Counted from the first letter of the stretch, positions 43,284 to 55,299 are shown. The stretch is DNA of 64,000 nucleotides from Acanthosepion lycidas (GCA_963932145.1 OZ010571.1:108717496-108781495); one strand, 5' to 3'. Notes: generated by a model not told the origin, from the sequence alone. Numbers and translations: made by a program.

Positions 43284-43620
43284 GCTTACGACCATATCAC
43301 ATTGAAACACCAATTCTCATACGATCACCGAAATTAAGCAATATCGAAGCTAGATGGGTGAATGCTTGAGAACACCACGTGATGTAAGCATGGATGTGTG
43401 GGTTGTGTGTAATGGAAACGGCTCGGAATTAAAAATTGGAAAGCCCAGTCGGGTTCATTACATTCACTTACGCGCAAATTTTCTTGGGGGAGGTATGAAT
43501 TCATCTCTTTTACCTCCAGCTATGGGTTAACTAGTAAGACGTATCAGTAAATCATTACTATCTCCAAAACATTCTTACAATTTAAAAATATTTTCTGACT
43601 TTAAATAACCTGCAGGAAGG
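43284..43620 (+). repeat. Composite SINE: 5S rRNA-like head plus tRNA-Arg-like part
   Basis: 43284-43386 reads as a 5S rRNA: CTTACGACCATATCACATTG, CGATCACCGAAATTAAGCAA and GATGGGTGAATGCTTGAGAA, with a short internal deletion (before TAGATGGG). About 25 bp later comes the tRNA-like GGTTGTGTGTAATGGAAACG then GCTCGGAATT and the SINE body (GGGTTCATTACATTCACTTA, GGTATGAATTCATCTC). It ends near the ATCATTACTATCTCCAAAAC block. Same order at 50354-50680 and, reversed, at 59258-59434. Confidence 0.8.
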
Positions 43621-44285
43621 ACCAACCATGTTTCCAGCATCTTTAGAGCTTGATCGTATATATGAATAACAACTGAAATCTGGGATGAACATAAATCCGG
43701 ATAGATATTCAAGGCAAGATCCATCATAACTTAGAGAAAATTTAGGGTCTTTTCGATGATGATGGAACGTTATTAGCTTCGTTATGGTGATATTGAATGT
43801 GACAAGTAGTTTTCCCCCATTGAATTGTTAAAGCTTGATCAGAAATGAGATTAGCTATCAGGATCTGATCGTCTAGATTTTGGGGAGGTGCACCTATAAA
43901 CTGTGGTATTATTTTGCATAGATATTTATTAATGATCTGAGAATTTCCTGGACAGATCGTTAATATAACGCAGAAAGTGAATATGACAGAGATCCTTAGG
44001 GAACGGCTGCATTGATCACGTGAGCTTCAAAAGCAAACCATTATCAACGACATTCTTGGACCTAACCAGTAATTTCGGTGGTCAAGAACCTTTCAGCATT
44101 ACTTCGTATTCCTTAACAAGCTAAGCTTTTATCAAACAAGAAAGCTAACACCAGAGCTCAAGTGAATACGAACGATCGATGATGGAAACATAGTCGGTTT
44201 CCTGTAATCCTTAAGTAAGAACCTAACTCCTAATACTATAGTCTATCATTACAAGAGACAAATCAGACCAAATATGCAGCACGAC
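43621..44285 (-). pseudogene. Jockey-like LINE RT fragment, minus strand
   Basis: Minus-strand translations show AAVP-stop-GS (the VPQGS motif, about 44010), RYINDLS-like (about 43975), the weak YADD position (IYAK, about 43935), then FNGGKLLVTFNI with KDPKFSLSYDGSCLEYL (about 43760). All belong to an RT palm/thumb of the jockey/CR1 type. Heavily frame-broken. It may be the RT of family A or a close relative. Confidence 0.65.
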
Positions 44286-44402
44286 CGCCATATCTGTGTT
44301 GAATCTTGTGACGTACCCCGGTGTCGCTGCGCCAAATATGACGTCTGCCTAGCCGCGTCCGTCGTGCTATCCTGTCCTGTGACGACCAACTGGCTATGTA
44401 TT

Positions 44403-44415
44403 GGTCGCGGCACCA
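44403..44415 (-). promoter_or_regulatory. Primer-binding site of an LTR element
   Basis: On the minus strand TGGTGCCGCGACC, complementary to a tRNA 3' end ...GGTCGCGGCACCA. It lies 2 bp from the LTR edge, the normal place for the minus-strand priming site. Confidence 0.65.
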
Positions 44416-44417
44416 AA

Positions 44418-45798
44418 TGTGACGTTCTAAACTTTTGGTGATTCGGATGGGAATCTGGTTAGATTCGGTTCCCAGCTCGCCTCCAACGTCTGGTTACCGA
44501 AGTAACTGTTTTTATTTCCAGTCTAACCTACCCACGTTCTGATTTGATCTTAGGCAGACGAAATCAATCAGTCGCCGGGCCGTAATGCAAGCCGAGTTTG
44601 ATCAAGGCTAACACCGCACAAGTATATGTAAAAGAAAATAAAATAATAACTCGAAAAGTTCAAATGTGTTAAAAAAGGATAACAATATTTTATATCTGGT
44701 TGCTGAATACAGGACTGCGTCTTTCTCCCAAACTCGCTATATGGATTCGTGACACTTTGTGCTTGTTAGGCGAGTCTTAACATCTTAAGTTGTTTGTTCT
44801 TTAAGAAACTGGTTCTTGGTGTATCTTCAGGCGATATTCGTAAAATTTGTTTTGGTGGTATGAGTCTAAGTCGTTCTTCAAAAATAAATTGTTCTTGGCT
44901 AGACGTTGAGGTCGTGATGCCTGGTATCTATCGCAGATAGCTATCTGCGAGGCGGGTGCAACACAATCCACTTCTTTGTTTTCGGTCAGGTAAATTTATT
45001 ATTTTCCATTTTTGGAAGTCTTTCGTCTTCCCACATTCTTCTGTTCTCATATTGGTATCGCACCATACCCTCAGAGGGTGTCAACGGGTTTCCCCTCTCT
45101 CTGACAGTGGCATCTCACACCTATCCCTTCAGGGGGGCGCAACAGGCCTCCCCTACTTCTTCACATGATTACCTCCGCCTAACGCTCATGCCACCATCCA
45201 GCCAATGGTCGCTCAGCGGTGTGGGTGTGGCCAGACTAGCCTCGGTTTAAAAAATCTTGCTCAAAGAAAAAAAATTATCTTCCTTTTTCTTTTTTTCTCT
45301 TTTTCTTTTCTTTCTCTTTCTTTCCTTCTGCCCGACAACAAAACTTAGACTCTTATCTTAGTCAAATGTCACTTGGACTTTATCACCCGGGGGGCTTCGC
45401 CAAACAAGTGGGTGGTCAGTTGGACGTATTTGCATTCTGTTGCTAATTAACTAATGGATTATCTTTTGTTTTTGTAATTTGGGTTGTCCAATGGACATTT
45501 TCGTTTTTCGCGACCCAATTAATTTTTATCTCCCAGTTTCTGTTTCGTAGGTCAATTGGCCAACCTGAAATTTTCACCATTCGGTGCGCCATCATAAATT
45601 AAATTAAATCCGACACATCCGCGACCTTAGTCTCCTCGCTAATGAGAATAAAACCATTAGCACTTTTCTTTGTTAGAAAAAAAATAACATCGTTCAGTGT
45701 CCTTTTCGTGATGGCTTCTTATCACCTAAATTTAATTCTCGCCTTTTTCTTTCTTTTTTTTTCTTCCTCTTTCTTCTAGCAACCTAAATGGTGTCACA
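44418..45798 (-). mobile_element. Long terminal repeat, 1,381 bp, minus orientation
   Basis: The terminal inverted TGTGAC...GTCACA delimits a long LTR. The primer-binding site next to its inner edge shows that it is the 5' LTR of an element running leftward on the minus strand. Only about 130 bp of adjoining internal sequence is recognisable, with a second LTR-end-plus-PBS-like module near 44321-44345. Gag/pol was not found, so the element is broken and mostly lost. Length suits BEL/Pao or a long-LTR gypsy element; the clade is not decided. The age cannot be estimated without the partner LTR. Confidence 0.65.
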
Positions 45799-45935
45799 AT
45801 CCTTACTTGTCAGTTATGACAGAGTCAAAAAGCGTCAATGCGGCCTTATGGTTGATTTCTTTTTTTTTTTTTTATTGCAACCCCTTCTCTGAAGACGAAA
45901 CTTCGCAAGCTACAATCATACACACTAAACGGATA
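45799..45935. other. T-rich spacer
   Basis: Contains a T run at 45859-45872, flanking the satellite. Confidence 0.5.
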
Positions 45936-46262
45936 GGGTAAACCGTTATCGTTATTAAGTAAATTCATAAACTGCACTTCTTATTACGAACTTAATTGCT
46001 TTACCTCCAAGCCTAACCGTTATCAATATTAAGTAACTTCATAAATGCACTTTTTACAACAATCGTAATCTCTTTACATCCAGCGCTAACCCTCATCCTT
46101 CCTAAATAATCTTATAAACTGCACTTCTTAATAAAATCTTAACCGCTTTACCTCCAGGATAACCATTATCATTCTTAAATAATCTCAAAAACTGCACTTC
46201 TTAATACACAATTAACCGCTTTACCTCCGGGGCTAGCCATTACTGTTCCCAAATAATCTCAT
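45936..46262. repeat. 74-bp satellite, left block
   Basis: Four and a half units of about 74 bp. The consensus blocks are AACCATTATCGTTCCTAAAT, AATCTCATAAACTGCACTTC, TTAATACAATCTTAACCGC and TTTACCTCCAGGGCT. Units are about 75-85% alike. The fifth unit is cut at AATAATCTCAT by a LINE. Confidence 0.9.
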
Positions 46263-46612
46263 GCTGCATTCGCTGGTTCCCAGACTTCATGAATTCAAGC
46301 GCCCTACGAGGCTGGCATCCCGCTCTCTCCCTTTCACTGTTGAAACTATTAAATGTAGACGTCTCTTCTACTCCAATAGATTCATATCTCGCACCTCTCG
46401 CCTGTGGAACTCCCTTCCCTATTCCTGTTTCACTGAGAGCTATAATCTCTAACTATTCAAATGTAATGTCAATTGACATCTCCAGTTGCCTTGATCTATG
46501 CACTACCCTTCTCCTCACCCTTTCTTCTGTCACTCCCATCTTGCTTCAAATCTTCTGTTGAGTCCTAGTGGCTTCCCGCTTTGCTTGGGGAGAAACGCTT
46601 AAAAAAAATAGT
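46263..46612 (+). pseudogene. LINE family A inserted in the satellite
   Basis: The translation reads SLVPRLHEFKRPTRLASRSL, PFTVETIKCRRLFYSNRFIS and RTSRLWNSLPYSCFTESYNL, then stop, and the 3' UTR with TCCTAGTGGCTTCCCGC and TTTGCTTGGGGAGAAACGCT before a short A run (46602-46609). 5'-truncated, but the coding part is open to the natural end. It splits satellite unit five: the unit resumes as GTACTTCTTAATAAAATC at 46614. This is the cleanest 3' end of family A here. Confidence 0.85.
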
Positions 46613-46915
46613 ACTTCTTAATAAAATCTTAATCGCTTTACCTCCAGCGGGTAAGCATTATCGTTCCAAAATAATCTCATAAATTGTACTTCATAATACA
46701 ATCTTAACTGCTTTACCTTTAAGGCTAAACGTTATATTTCCTAAATAATTTTTATAAACTGTACTTCTTAATACAATCTTAACCGCTTTACCTCCCGGGT
46801 AACCATTATCGTTCGTAAATAATCTCAAAAAATGCACTTTTTAGCACGCTATTAACCGCTTTACCTCCAGGGCTAACGGTTATCTTTCATAAATAATCTG
46901 ATAAGCTGTACTCGT
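46613..46915. repeat. 74-bp satellite, right block
   Basis: Rest of unit five and about four further units of the same 74-bp repeat, the last diverging at AAGCTGTACTCG. Confidence 0.9.
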
Positions 46916-48365
46916 CCTCCGCTCATACAACCTCATTCAAGCTCTGCCTTCAATGACTCTTGGGGCTTGTATTGCGTGAGCATTAGTAAAGAGAAAGAAA
47001 GCGTTACTTCATAAACAAGCTTTTTTTGCTTAAAGTTGTAGAATTCAATGTAATTGAATATAAATAATATATAATATAAAAGAACAAACATTGCAATTTA
47101 AATGAAAATTATATCAAAGCGGATAGAAAATTCCATGGAGAAACTTTCTTTTTTACTACGCCTTCCCTTCAGGCTGTAAAATGATCTTAATTTTTTAGTT
47201 GGCTTTTCTTTATTTTCTGTGAATTCATATGTATTCTTGAAAAAGACAATGGATTCGTTTCTCATTGCCATTAGACAGTTTGTAATTCAGATTTTTCTAT
47301 CCTTTAAAATGTTTGCTACACAAACTAGGAAGTCCTGTTTAACTTGATATTGAAGCCATAGCTTGGGAGAGAAGAGACCGTCATTCTTTTCCCAAGGGCG
47401 TTAGCGCAAATGTGACAGCAACATACTAACCTGCAATTTGCAAACGACTTGCACATCCTCAAATCAGGTTAGACATTTTGAAAATATGTTTTTTATGTAT
47501 GATACGAGTTAGCAGTCCTGACAATATTTTTATGGAGGCAGAGTTTAGAAATAATGTACAGATTTTTACTAAAATCCCACAATCGATTGTTCTATTATGA
47601 CAGACTCGAGGTGACCTTGAGATCAACTCTAAAAATGTATTTTATACTTTTTAATACTGCTTACTTTAGAGAGACGGAGAGAAAATATATTCCTCTCATT
47701 TAATAAAGAAAGTAAATGATTGTTGATTTAAATTATCAGGCTCATCTCAGTTACATTATGAAACAGATTCAGAAAGGAAAAAGCGGATTATGCTGGGATT
47801 TTCTTAATGCAAATCACTTAAGTTTCATTTTTATGTTTTACACTATTTTTCATCATATGAATGGCCTAAGAGCCACTCAAGCAAGAGCTTTACTGAATAG
47901 AGTCGTTTTATGCTGTAAGAGGAGAACAGAAATACAAATAAAAGTGCTATATAAGATAGATAACGGCTGAACCGAAACTTGAAGAGGTTAAAACCTTAGT
48001 GATCGTGATTAGAAGTTCTCGGGAGAATGCTGTCTGGTTGGAACATCTGGAATGAGGTTGATTCAATTTTACGTACCTGGTATGATATTTCTTAAGTGTA
48101 AAGGCCTGGACTAGATTTGAAGAGGTTAATATTACAAGATCGTAATGATCATTGAATCATCCTCTCGGGAATCTGTTCCCAAAAGCAGCGGCTCTTGGGG
48201 AGAAGCACTGATTTAAAATAGCCACTCAATAATGTTTTGAGTTGAGAGTAATTGAGCTTTTATAGATTCGTCTATCTTGAATTGTTTAATTACAAAACTG
48301 AATTCTTGAAGTAGCTTGAATTAATGCTTAATCGAAAGACCAGATATTTTCTCAAAATTTTCTTC
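46916..48365. other. Mostly unassigned; SINE body fragment near 47330-47460
   Basis: CCATAGCTTGGGAGAGAAGA...CCCAAGGGCGTTAGCGCAAA resembles the tRNA-Arg-like SINE body on the minus strand. Near 47980 and 48115 there is a diverged duplicate (GAAGAGGTTAA). Nothing else was recognised. Confidence 0.4.
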
Positions 48366-48690
48366 GAATTTCCCCGACGGTTGTGTAATGGATAGCAGTT
48401 CGGATTGAGGAATCGGAGAGCCGATTTCGAATTCCAGTAGAATCCATTAAATTCACTTACGTCCTAATACCCTTGGGAAAGATATGAATCCTCTACTAGT
48501 AACCACCCCTACCCCAGCTCTGAGTAAATAGCAGGACAGACCGTGTTCTATAGCCTTGGATAGAAACTGGTCTACCGCAGAAAGAAATGGCAACCTACTT
48601 CGTGAAAAAAATCTGCCTCGTCAGTCATGTATGGAAGGATGCGTGATTGCCTAAACATGTATCGCACATGGTACATAACTAACTGACCCC
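48366..48690 (+). repeat. tRNA-Arg-like SINE (OR2-type), near full copy
   Basis: The head is GGTTGTGTAATGGATAGCAG (A box) and CCGATTTCGAATTCCAGTAG (B box). Then come ATTCACTTACGTCCTAATAC, TTGGGAAAGATATGAATCCT, GACAGACCGTGTTCTATAGC, AAAAAAATCTGCCTCGTCAG and a hairpin-like GTATGGAAGGATGCGTGATT. The head resembles tRNA-Arg (GxxTAATGGATAA), as in octopus OR SINEs. About 320 bp. Confidence 0.8.
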
Positions 48691-49839
48691 CTATCCATAC
48701 TGATTTAAATAGTATTTAAACATTTAAATTGTTGTCAGCTTCATTTTGCTCTAAGTCCTCTTGACCAACTACATCACTACCAAGCCAAGTATACGTAGTC
48801 GTCGACAAACAAAAGCCATGTTTTACTGTGTATAATGATAGCGGCCATATATGTTTATTAAAAGTAAATAATAGATGCGGTGTTTGATAAATAACTCGCA
48901 GAACAGAATTAGGCACACTGGCTGATTCTTTTTATAAGTATCATTATTAACTGTTTTCGGAAACGATGTTTCAGAATATCTCGTTGCGATCACGAGAATA
49001 ACTTCTAGGCAAAGTTTTTTCGAAACACAATCTAATAAGTTGTTAACGTCATCTAAAATAATATTGTCGTTTCATTTAATAAAACATCCTGAGGATAAGT
49101 CTAGAGTACTCAAGAATAAAAACCTTATCCGGCACTTGTCAATTTCGATCCAGATATATTTATAGCCAAAAAAAATATAACAATCTTTGCGATAAACGGA
49201 AACGTTGATGTCAGAAATTTTCCTAAATAGATTATAGAGTTCTTATTTTTAAAAAATTCTTTTCTCTGCAAAATAAAGCTATTGCTTTTGACAAATACCA
49301 CTGGAAACGTACCTCATTGAAAAGGCGGGAAATACAATGTGACAAAGAGATTTAAAATATTAATACATAGAGGGTGAACTTAGGCCTTCAAGAGCATTAC
49401 ATTTTATGTCTTTTTACTATCTATTTCCCTCAAAGTTAATTTGATAATTTCTGAATGTTTGATTATTCTAAATAAGATAAAATGTTTTAGCTATGGTGAC
49501 GCTAACGGACAATAATTTTTCCGTCTTCTGGGGGAAGAGTTCGTACAATTCGTTTCTGTATAAAGCGTTTATTTCAATACAACGTAATACCATACCTAAC
49601 TATAACCAATTGTAATTCTGTCCAAAATTCTAATTACAAGAATTATTTGTGTTTGAATTTCTCGGATGCAGCGTTATCATTATTCAGATTTTCCCAGTTG
49701 GACTAATATTCTGATCTTTATTGTTTCATTGTCAACACGTTTGTATTGAAATGAGTATTCCCTACTTGGTGATTGAACTCACCAATAATTTTCCACGTGA
49801 GAATAACCTATGGAAATAAAATCTTTAGTTCGTGAGATT
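48691..49839. other. No recognisable feature
   Basis: AT-rich; no repeat partner or protein similarity recognised. Confidence 0.45.
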
Positions 49840-50145
49840 GGTAGCATAAGAATTTGGAGTTCAATCCCTGAGTGAAGTAGTATAAACTAACACTGAGTAG
49901 AAAGAGAACTAATATTAACTAAACAGTACTAAAAAAAAAAAGAGAACACGAAGACATCTCTAAACATAGTGCAGCGAGAACAAACCGCCCCAGTTGATTA
50001 AGTAAAAAGTTCAGCAAATCGCTGAAGGTTACTCGGATCAACAGGCAACTGAAGAAGGCCAGAGAAACAATAGCCGAAGCGATTTGTTACTAAGAACAAA
50101 GATAAGAACATTAGTCCGACTGTAAATAATCTAAATAATAATGAT
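49840..50145 (+). repeat. SINE family C, diverged copy
   Basis: Head weak (GGAGTTCAATCCCTGAGTG). The tail is clear: CAGGCAACTGAAGAAGGCC then AATAGCCGAAGCGATTTGTT and ACATTAGTCCGACTGTAAAT, as at 17813-17905. Confidence 0.6.
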
Positions 50146-50353
50146 TTGTCTACCTTGATGAACTCTCTGTTGGGTGTATTTTAGTGTAAAAAAAACTCAT
50201 TTCTACTGAAGCCAATGGTTCATCATGTTTCATGTGTCTTAATACGGGACACCATCTTAAGCCTAACTTTGATTCATAAAATCTGTAAATTTATTACTGA
50301 AAATATTTCGAACAGCTAGAGATTAACAACACAATACATTTCTATTAGTCAAA
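50146..50353. other. No recognisable feature
   Basis: Unassigned spacer. Confidence 0.4.
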
Positions 50354-50680
50354 GTTTATGGCGATATCACATTGAAACATCAATTCTGGTACAATCACCG
50401 AAATTAAGCAATGTCGAACTTGGTCAGTACCTAGATGAGTGACCGCTTGAGAAAATCAGCTTGGGTGTGCGGATAGGGTAATGGATAACGACTCGGAATT
50501 GAAAATCAGAGAGCCGATTTCCAGATCCAGTTACGTTAGTTATATACATATGGGCAAATTTAATTTGGAAAGGTATCAATCTACCTCTTATCCCCCCAGC
50601 TATGGCTTAATTAGTCAGATTTGTATCAATAAATCATTATTATCTCCGAAACATTCTTACAACTTAAAAAAAGAAATATG
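50354..50680 (+). repeat. Composite SINE: 5S rRNA-like head plus tRNA-Arg-like part, best copy
   Basis: The 5S-like part (50354-50458) reads ATGGCGATATCACATTGAAA, CAATCACCGAAATTAAGCAA, TGTCGAACTTGGTCAGTACC and AGATGAGTGACCGCTTGAGA, collinear with metazoan 5S over its whole length. Nine bp later comes the tRNA-like GGATAGGGTAATGGATAACG with GAGAGCCGATTTCCAGATCC. The SINE body follows (TGGAAAGGTATCAATCTACC, CAGCTATGGCTTAATTAG), ending near ATCTCCGAAACATTCTTACA. The 5S part supplies an internal type 1 pol III promoter and the tRNA part a type 2. Confidence 0.85.
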
Positions 50681-51035
50681 GATTTAAACAACCAAAAAAC
50701 GTTGATAGGCCGAATAGACGAATCAATCAATCAGAAAATCTATTATCCGAAAATGAAAACTGAACTGAATCAAAAAATTTGTCATTCTGAATGAAATTTA
50801 TGAAATGCAATCATAATCGTTGAAGATTGTGCAATAGCGTGTTGATTAATTTCTTAACTAAAACAAATCGCTTACTATAATGATAATTTCCCTGAGCATC
50901 ACAAACATGACAGCTCTTAATTCTCGTTTTACTACTGCACATATTTACGTATATTGTAATGTAAATCACGGCTTCAATTTTCAGCACGTTACACGCTAAA
51001 CTCTTTTAAAAGTTAAATTTTACGGCTAATTACCG
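50681..51035. other. No recognisable feature
   Basis: Unassigned spacer. Confidence 0.4.
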
Positions 51036-51545
51036 AGCAAATGATTAGTTTTATATCCCAGAGACGAATATGCAATGCGATAGGTCCTGATCTTGAATCT
51101 TGTCTACAGTCGCTTTTTCACAGACTTGCTGTAGATTCCCTTTGTCTCTTCTACAAGTATTTTCACGGCAACTGTTCCGACAAGCTATTTTCGTTGGTTC
51201 CCAGACTGAATGAATCTAAACAAGCTACTAGGCTGGCATATCTCTCACACACTTTCACTGTCGAAACGGTTAAATGTAACCGTCTCTTCTACTCAAACAG
51301 CTTCTTCCCTCGTACCACCAGTATGTGAAACACCTTTCCTCTTGTTTGCTTCCTGATAAATATAATCTTCACATATTCAGGTGTAATGTCAATCGACATC
51401 TTCTGATACTTTGATCTTGTTCCTCGTTCTTCTCTGTATCCTTTCCTCTAACACGCCTCTTTACTCTTGTTCTCAATCCTCTGTAGCCCCTTGCGTGCTA
51501 GTGGCACTGCCGCTTCGCTCAGGTGAACTGCTTAAAAAAAATGAA
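51036..51545 (+). pseudogene. LINE family A C-terminus and 3' end
   Basis: The translation reads RRICNAIGPDLESCLQSLFH, RLAVDSLCLFYKYFHGNCSD, KLFSLVPRLNESKQATRLAY, HTFTVETVKCNRLFYSNSFF and PRT, then frame-broken WNTFPL-type sequence. The 3' UTR ends GCTCAGGTGAACTGCTTAAA. Longest C-terminal copy of the family in forward orientation. Confidence 0.82.
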
Positions 51546-51729
51546 CGTTTTTCATAGCTTTTATGCCGGACCAAACATATGATCGAAAGTTTTACTCGTT
51601 TATAAATTTTCTGAGATTTAAACATTAATCGCAATATTTTTGTTGACTTTCATAATCGCCCATCCATCAATAAATTTCGATAAACGCAATTCTCGTTAGT
51701 GTCAATATTCTGGATAATCATTCTGAAGT
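51546..51729. other. No recognisable feature
   Basis: Unassigned spacer. Confidence 0.4.
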
Positions 51730-52579
<850 letters not shown>

Positions 52580-52767
52580 TATATAGTTTTAAGGTATTCT
52601 ATATTTATGGGATAAAGTGTTCAATATCAGACATAGAGCGTATGCAAATACAAAAGTTAACATTAAAGTAAAAACTTAGAGGCGACAGACTGTTTCATGC
52701 TAAACGCAATCCTCAGGTGTTTAGCATGAAATTGTCTGTCGCCTCTGTTGTTGACCTCAATGTTCAC
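52580..52767 (+). repeat. Palindromic element P, third copy
   Basis: Unique arm 52585-52640 (AGTTTTAAGGTATTCTATAT, AATATCAGACATAGAGCGTA), then the palindrome 52659-52766 (AGAGGCGACAGACTGTTTCA / TGAAATTGTCTGTCGCCTCT). Relative to 19472 its central stem is shortened. Confidence 0.78.
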
Positions 52768-53218
52768 GAAGGTTAACGATTTGAATGGTGGTGGCCCTGA
52801 AAAGGTCTATTTTTGCGTTCTCAATCTTGTTTCAGCCTCACGCGCAGCGGTAGTTGAAAAGGCATCATCATTTTCAGCCTCGAGCGCAGAAGCGTTCGGA
52901 TGAAAACTGTGGAAACGCATAAACAACATCCGGTCACACACACACACATTTTGAGAATTATAGATATTATTGTAATAATTTAAACTATTTATTTTTATTA
53001 AAATTTTTATGAAAGATATATATCCAAGAACAGATAGTAAATAGTAAAACGTTGCTGAGATTTATAATGGACAGAAATTAGTGGAGAGCCATTGTCACCA
53101 ACAATTTCGACTCAAATCCGGCACTGAAGAAATTTCATCGAAATCGGATGAAAACTGTAGGAACGAATAAACAACATCCGATCACACACACACACACACA
53201 CGCACACACACATTTTGA

Positions 53219-53222
<4 letters not shown>
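52768..53222 (+). repeat. Duplicated block ending in (CA)n
   Basis: TCGGATGAAAACTGTGGAAC with GCATAAACAACATCCGGTCA and (CA)n at about 52896-52947 recurs with small changes at about 53147-53210. Each is followed by CACATTTTGA(G/T)AATTAT. The element is not identified; it may be a repeated 3' end of a retroelement. Confidence 0.6.
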
Positions 53223-53283
<61 letters not shown>

Positions 53284-53305
53284 GTGTGTGTGTGTGTGTG
53301 TGTGT
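53223..53305. repeat. (TA)n(GT)n microsatellite
   Basis: TA to about 53272 then GT. Confidence 0.97.
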
Positions 53306-54385
53306 AAGATGTAAGAGTTAGCTGTTTAAAGCTATTAATGAATAATAGTTCGTCTAAAAAAATACAGACAACTTAAGATTGGCAGGTCTACCATTTACTA
53401 CGTGGAAAGTATATATGTTGCGAAAATATTTTATCCCAAATTTCGATGCTATATTATGAAATTAAAATCAATAACATTCCTAAAAAAAAAAGAAATTGAA
53501 AAGTAAGAAGCAAAAGAAAAAATATTAGAGAAAATCGTAACTATACTCGCAATTTCTCAACGTGAAAGTTGGTTGGATAAAATCTTCACGTTACAAAGTG
53601 GAAGCGATTTATCACACACTACAAAAATGGTACTGGGAAAAAGTAGATGTTCAAGGTTCTAAAAATAACCAGAAATGCCAAGAATGTAAAAGACAGATAA
53701 TCCGTTTCATGCAAACAAGAGAGTATTATATCATTGACAACAAAGGAAAGAAGATATGTCAAAAAGTAGATGCAGCTCCAGCATCCGACCGCCCTGGGAA
53801 CAAGAATGAATGAGGTGAAATAAAATGAATACTTGACCTTGCTGAAGAGACTCTGATGTTATGAAATGAGAATGATTGTCATCTCTATAATTGTTTGATA
53901 CAGGCAAAGGTCACGAAGCCCTAAAGGAAAAGAAAAGAACAAAATGTGATTCGATGAAAGATAGAAACGATGGAAGCTACAATCCAACTAAAGTCGATTA
54001 AAATAAACTATTAAGTCCCTGCTTTTTCGCTTTATTTTTTTTATTTTTTTTTATTTATTGAAGGAACGATAAAATTGTTAAGATAAGATTGATGCAAATA
54101 TATTGAACTGGAAGCAAGGAATTCATTAATAGACAAACGATAAGGTTGTTCGTTAGGCTGCTATATTTCTAGCTTTAAATTAAGGCTTGCTCGCATATAA
54201 CGCGCAAGCTTTTATGCATGAAGAATAACAAAAACAGAACGCTTGAAAAATTTTAGTGAAATAAATAAAAGTTATAAAATTTAATTCACAAAGAAAAAAT
54301 ACCGTATTTACTTTACATAAGCCAACTTCATGTATAGTACGACCCCTGAAATTTTGCATGAATTTTAGACTGTTCAGAAAAAATA
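53306..54385. other. No recognisable gene; one unplaced open frame
   Basis: An 83-codon plus-strand frame at 53562-53813 (KVGWIKSSRYKVEAIYH..., with CQECKRQ) has no family I recognise, no start context and no neighbours; it is probably chance. An ACCGTATTTACTTTACATAA string near 54301 resembles the end of element G. Confidence 0.4.
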
Positions 54386-54574
54386 CCGTATTTGTCGGCA
54401 TATAAGACGCACAACTGTATAAGATGCGCCCCAATTTTAGCAGGTAAAATCAATAAATAATTAGTAATTAGTAAAATTAGTAAACCTACATATGGCATAT
54501 AAAATGCAGGGTATTTTTAAAAGATAGTTTTAGTAAAAAAAGAAAAAGTCCGATTTATATGCCGTGAAATACTG
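54386..54574. mobile_element. TIR element G, internally deleted copy, 189 bp
   Basis: Ends CCGTATTTGTCGGCATATAA and, reversed, CAGTATTTCACGGCATATAA. The left arm (GCGCCCCAATTTTAGCAGGT, AATTAGTAAAATTAGTAAAC) matches the reversed right arm of 41636-42345. The right arm (CCTACATATGGCATATAAAA, TTTTAAAAGATAGTTTTAGT) matches the reversed left arm. It is therefore the same family in the opposite orientation with about 520 bp of the middle gone. Confidence 0.8.
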
Positions 54575-55299
54575 TCCATGTGTATAGTGCCAACGGTCAC
54601 CGAAAATACATGGGTTTTAACCTCTTCAAAAAATGACCTTTGTATAATGCAACTCCATATGTTTTACGAAAAGAAAAGATTATAAAAACTCCCACAATAC
54701 AATTGGCAAGACAATTTTAACTGTCTAGATACAATTTGTTTCCAATTATTGAAATGATTGACTTGTGTATATTCATTAAAAACATCTTCATTCTCAGAAA
54801 ACCTCGTTACCATGGTGACACGACACCTGCTTGCTTCGCGTACAATAAAAATGTACTCTTCTCATTTAGCACATAGATGCTGTTTAGATATTAATTTTAA
54901 TTTAAAATTGCTTGTTGTACCTGGACGAAAGGGATAGTTGCGTGTCTGCCACAATATTTCGAAAGCTGATTTTCAAGACAGTATCACTCACCCTATCTGG
55001 AAAAAGGATGACCCATAAGTTTCTTGTTTCCTCATTTACCTTCCAAATGTGTTAAGTTAAAAGAGCTTAGCAAGTATCAAAACACAAATTACTTTGTAGA
55101 GAAATAAAAAGGCGGTGTCATATGAACTATAATTACAGGAAACAAGAGATTATGATTTGATTTGTTTTCTTGTTCGTGTTCTTAGAGTGACACAATATCA
55201 CCCCGTAACAATTCGACTGTAGTTGGGGATCATCGAGTCAATGTGAACTATACTTTCCTTAGCTGCATAATATGTTATTCGCCAGGGCTACATAGAGTT
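54575..55299. other. No recognisable feature
   Basis: Includes GTATAATGCAACTCC near 54645, similar to GTATAGTACGACCCC near 54335 on the other side of element G, perhaps parts of an older element into which G inserted. Confidence 0.4.

Noticed and set aside
43284-43386. A genuine 5S rRNA gene
   Set aside because: It has an internal deletion and is fused to a tRNA-like SINE part, as in two other copies.
53562-53813. 83-codon open frame with a CxxC-like motif
   Set aside because: No family recognised, no second motif and no conserved neighbours; length is within chance for AT-rich DNA of this size.
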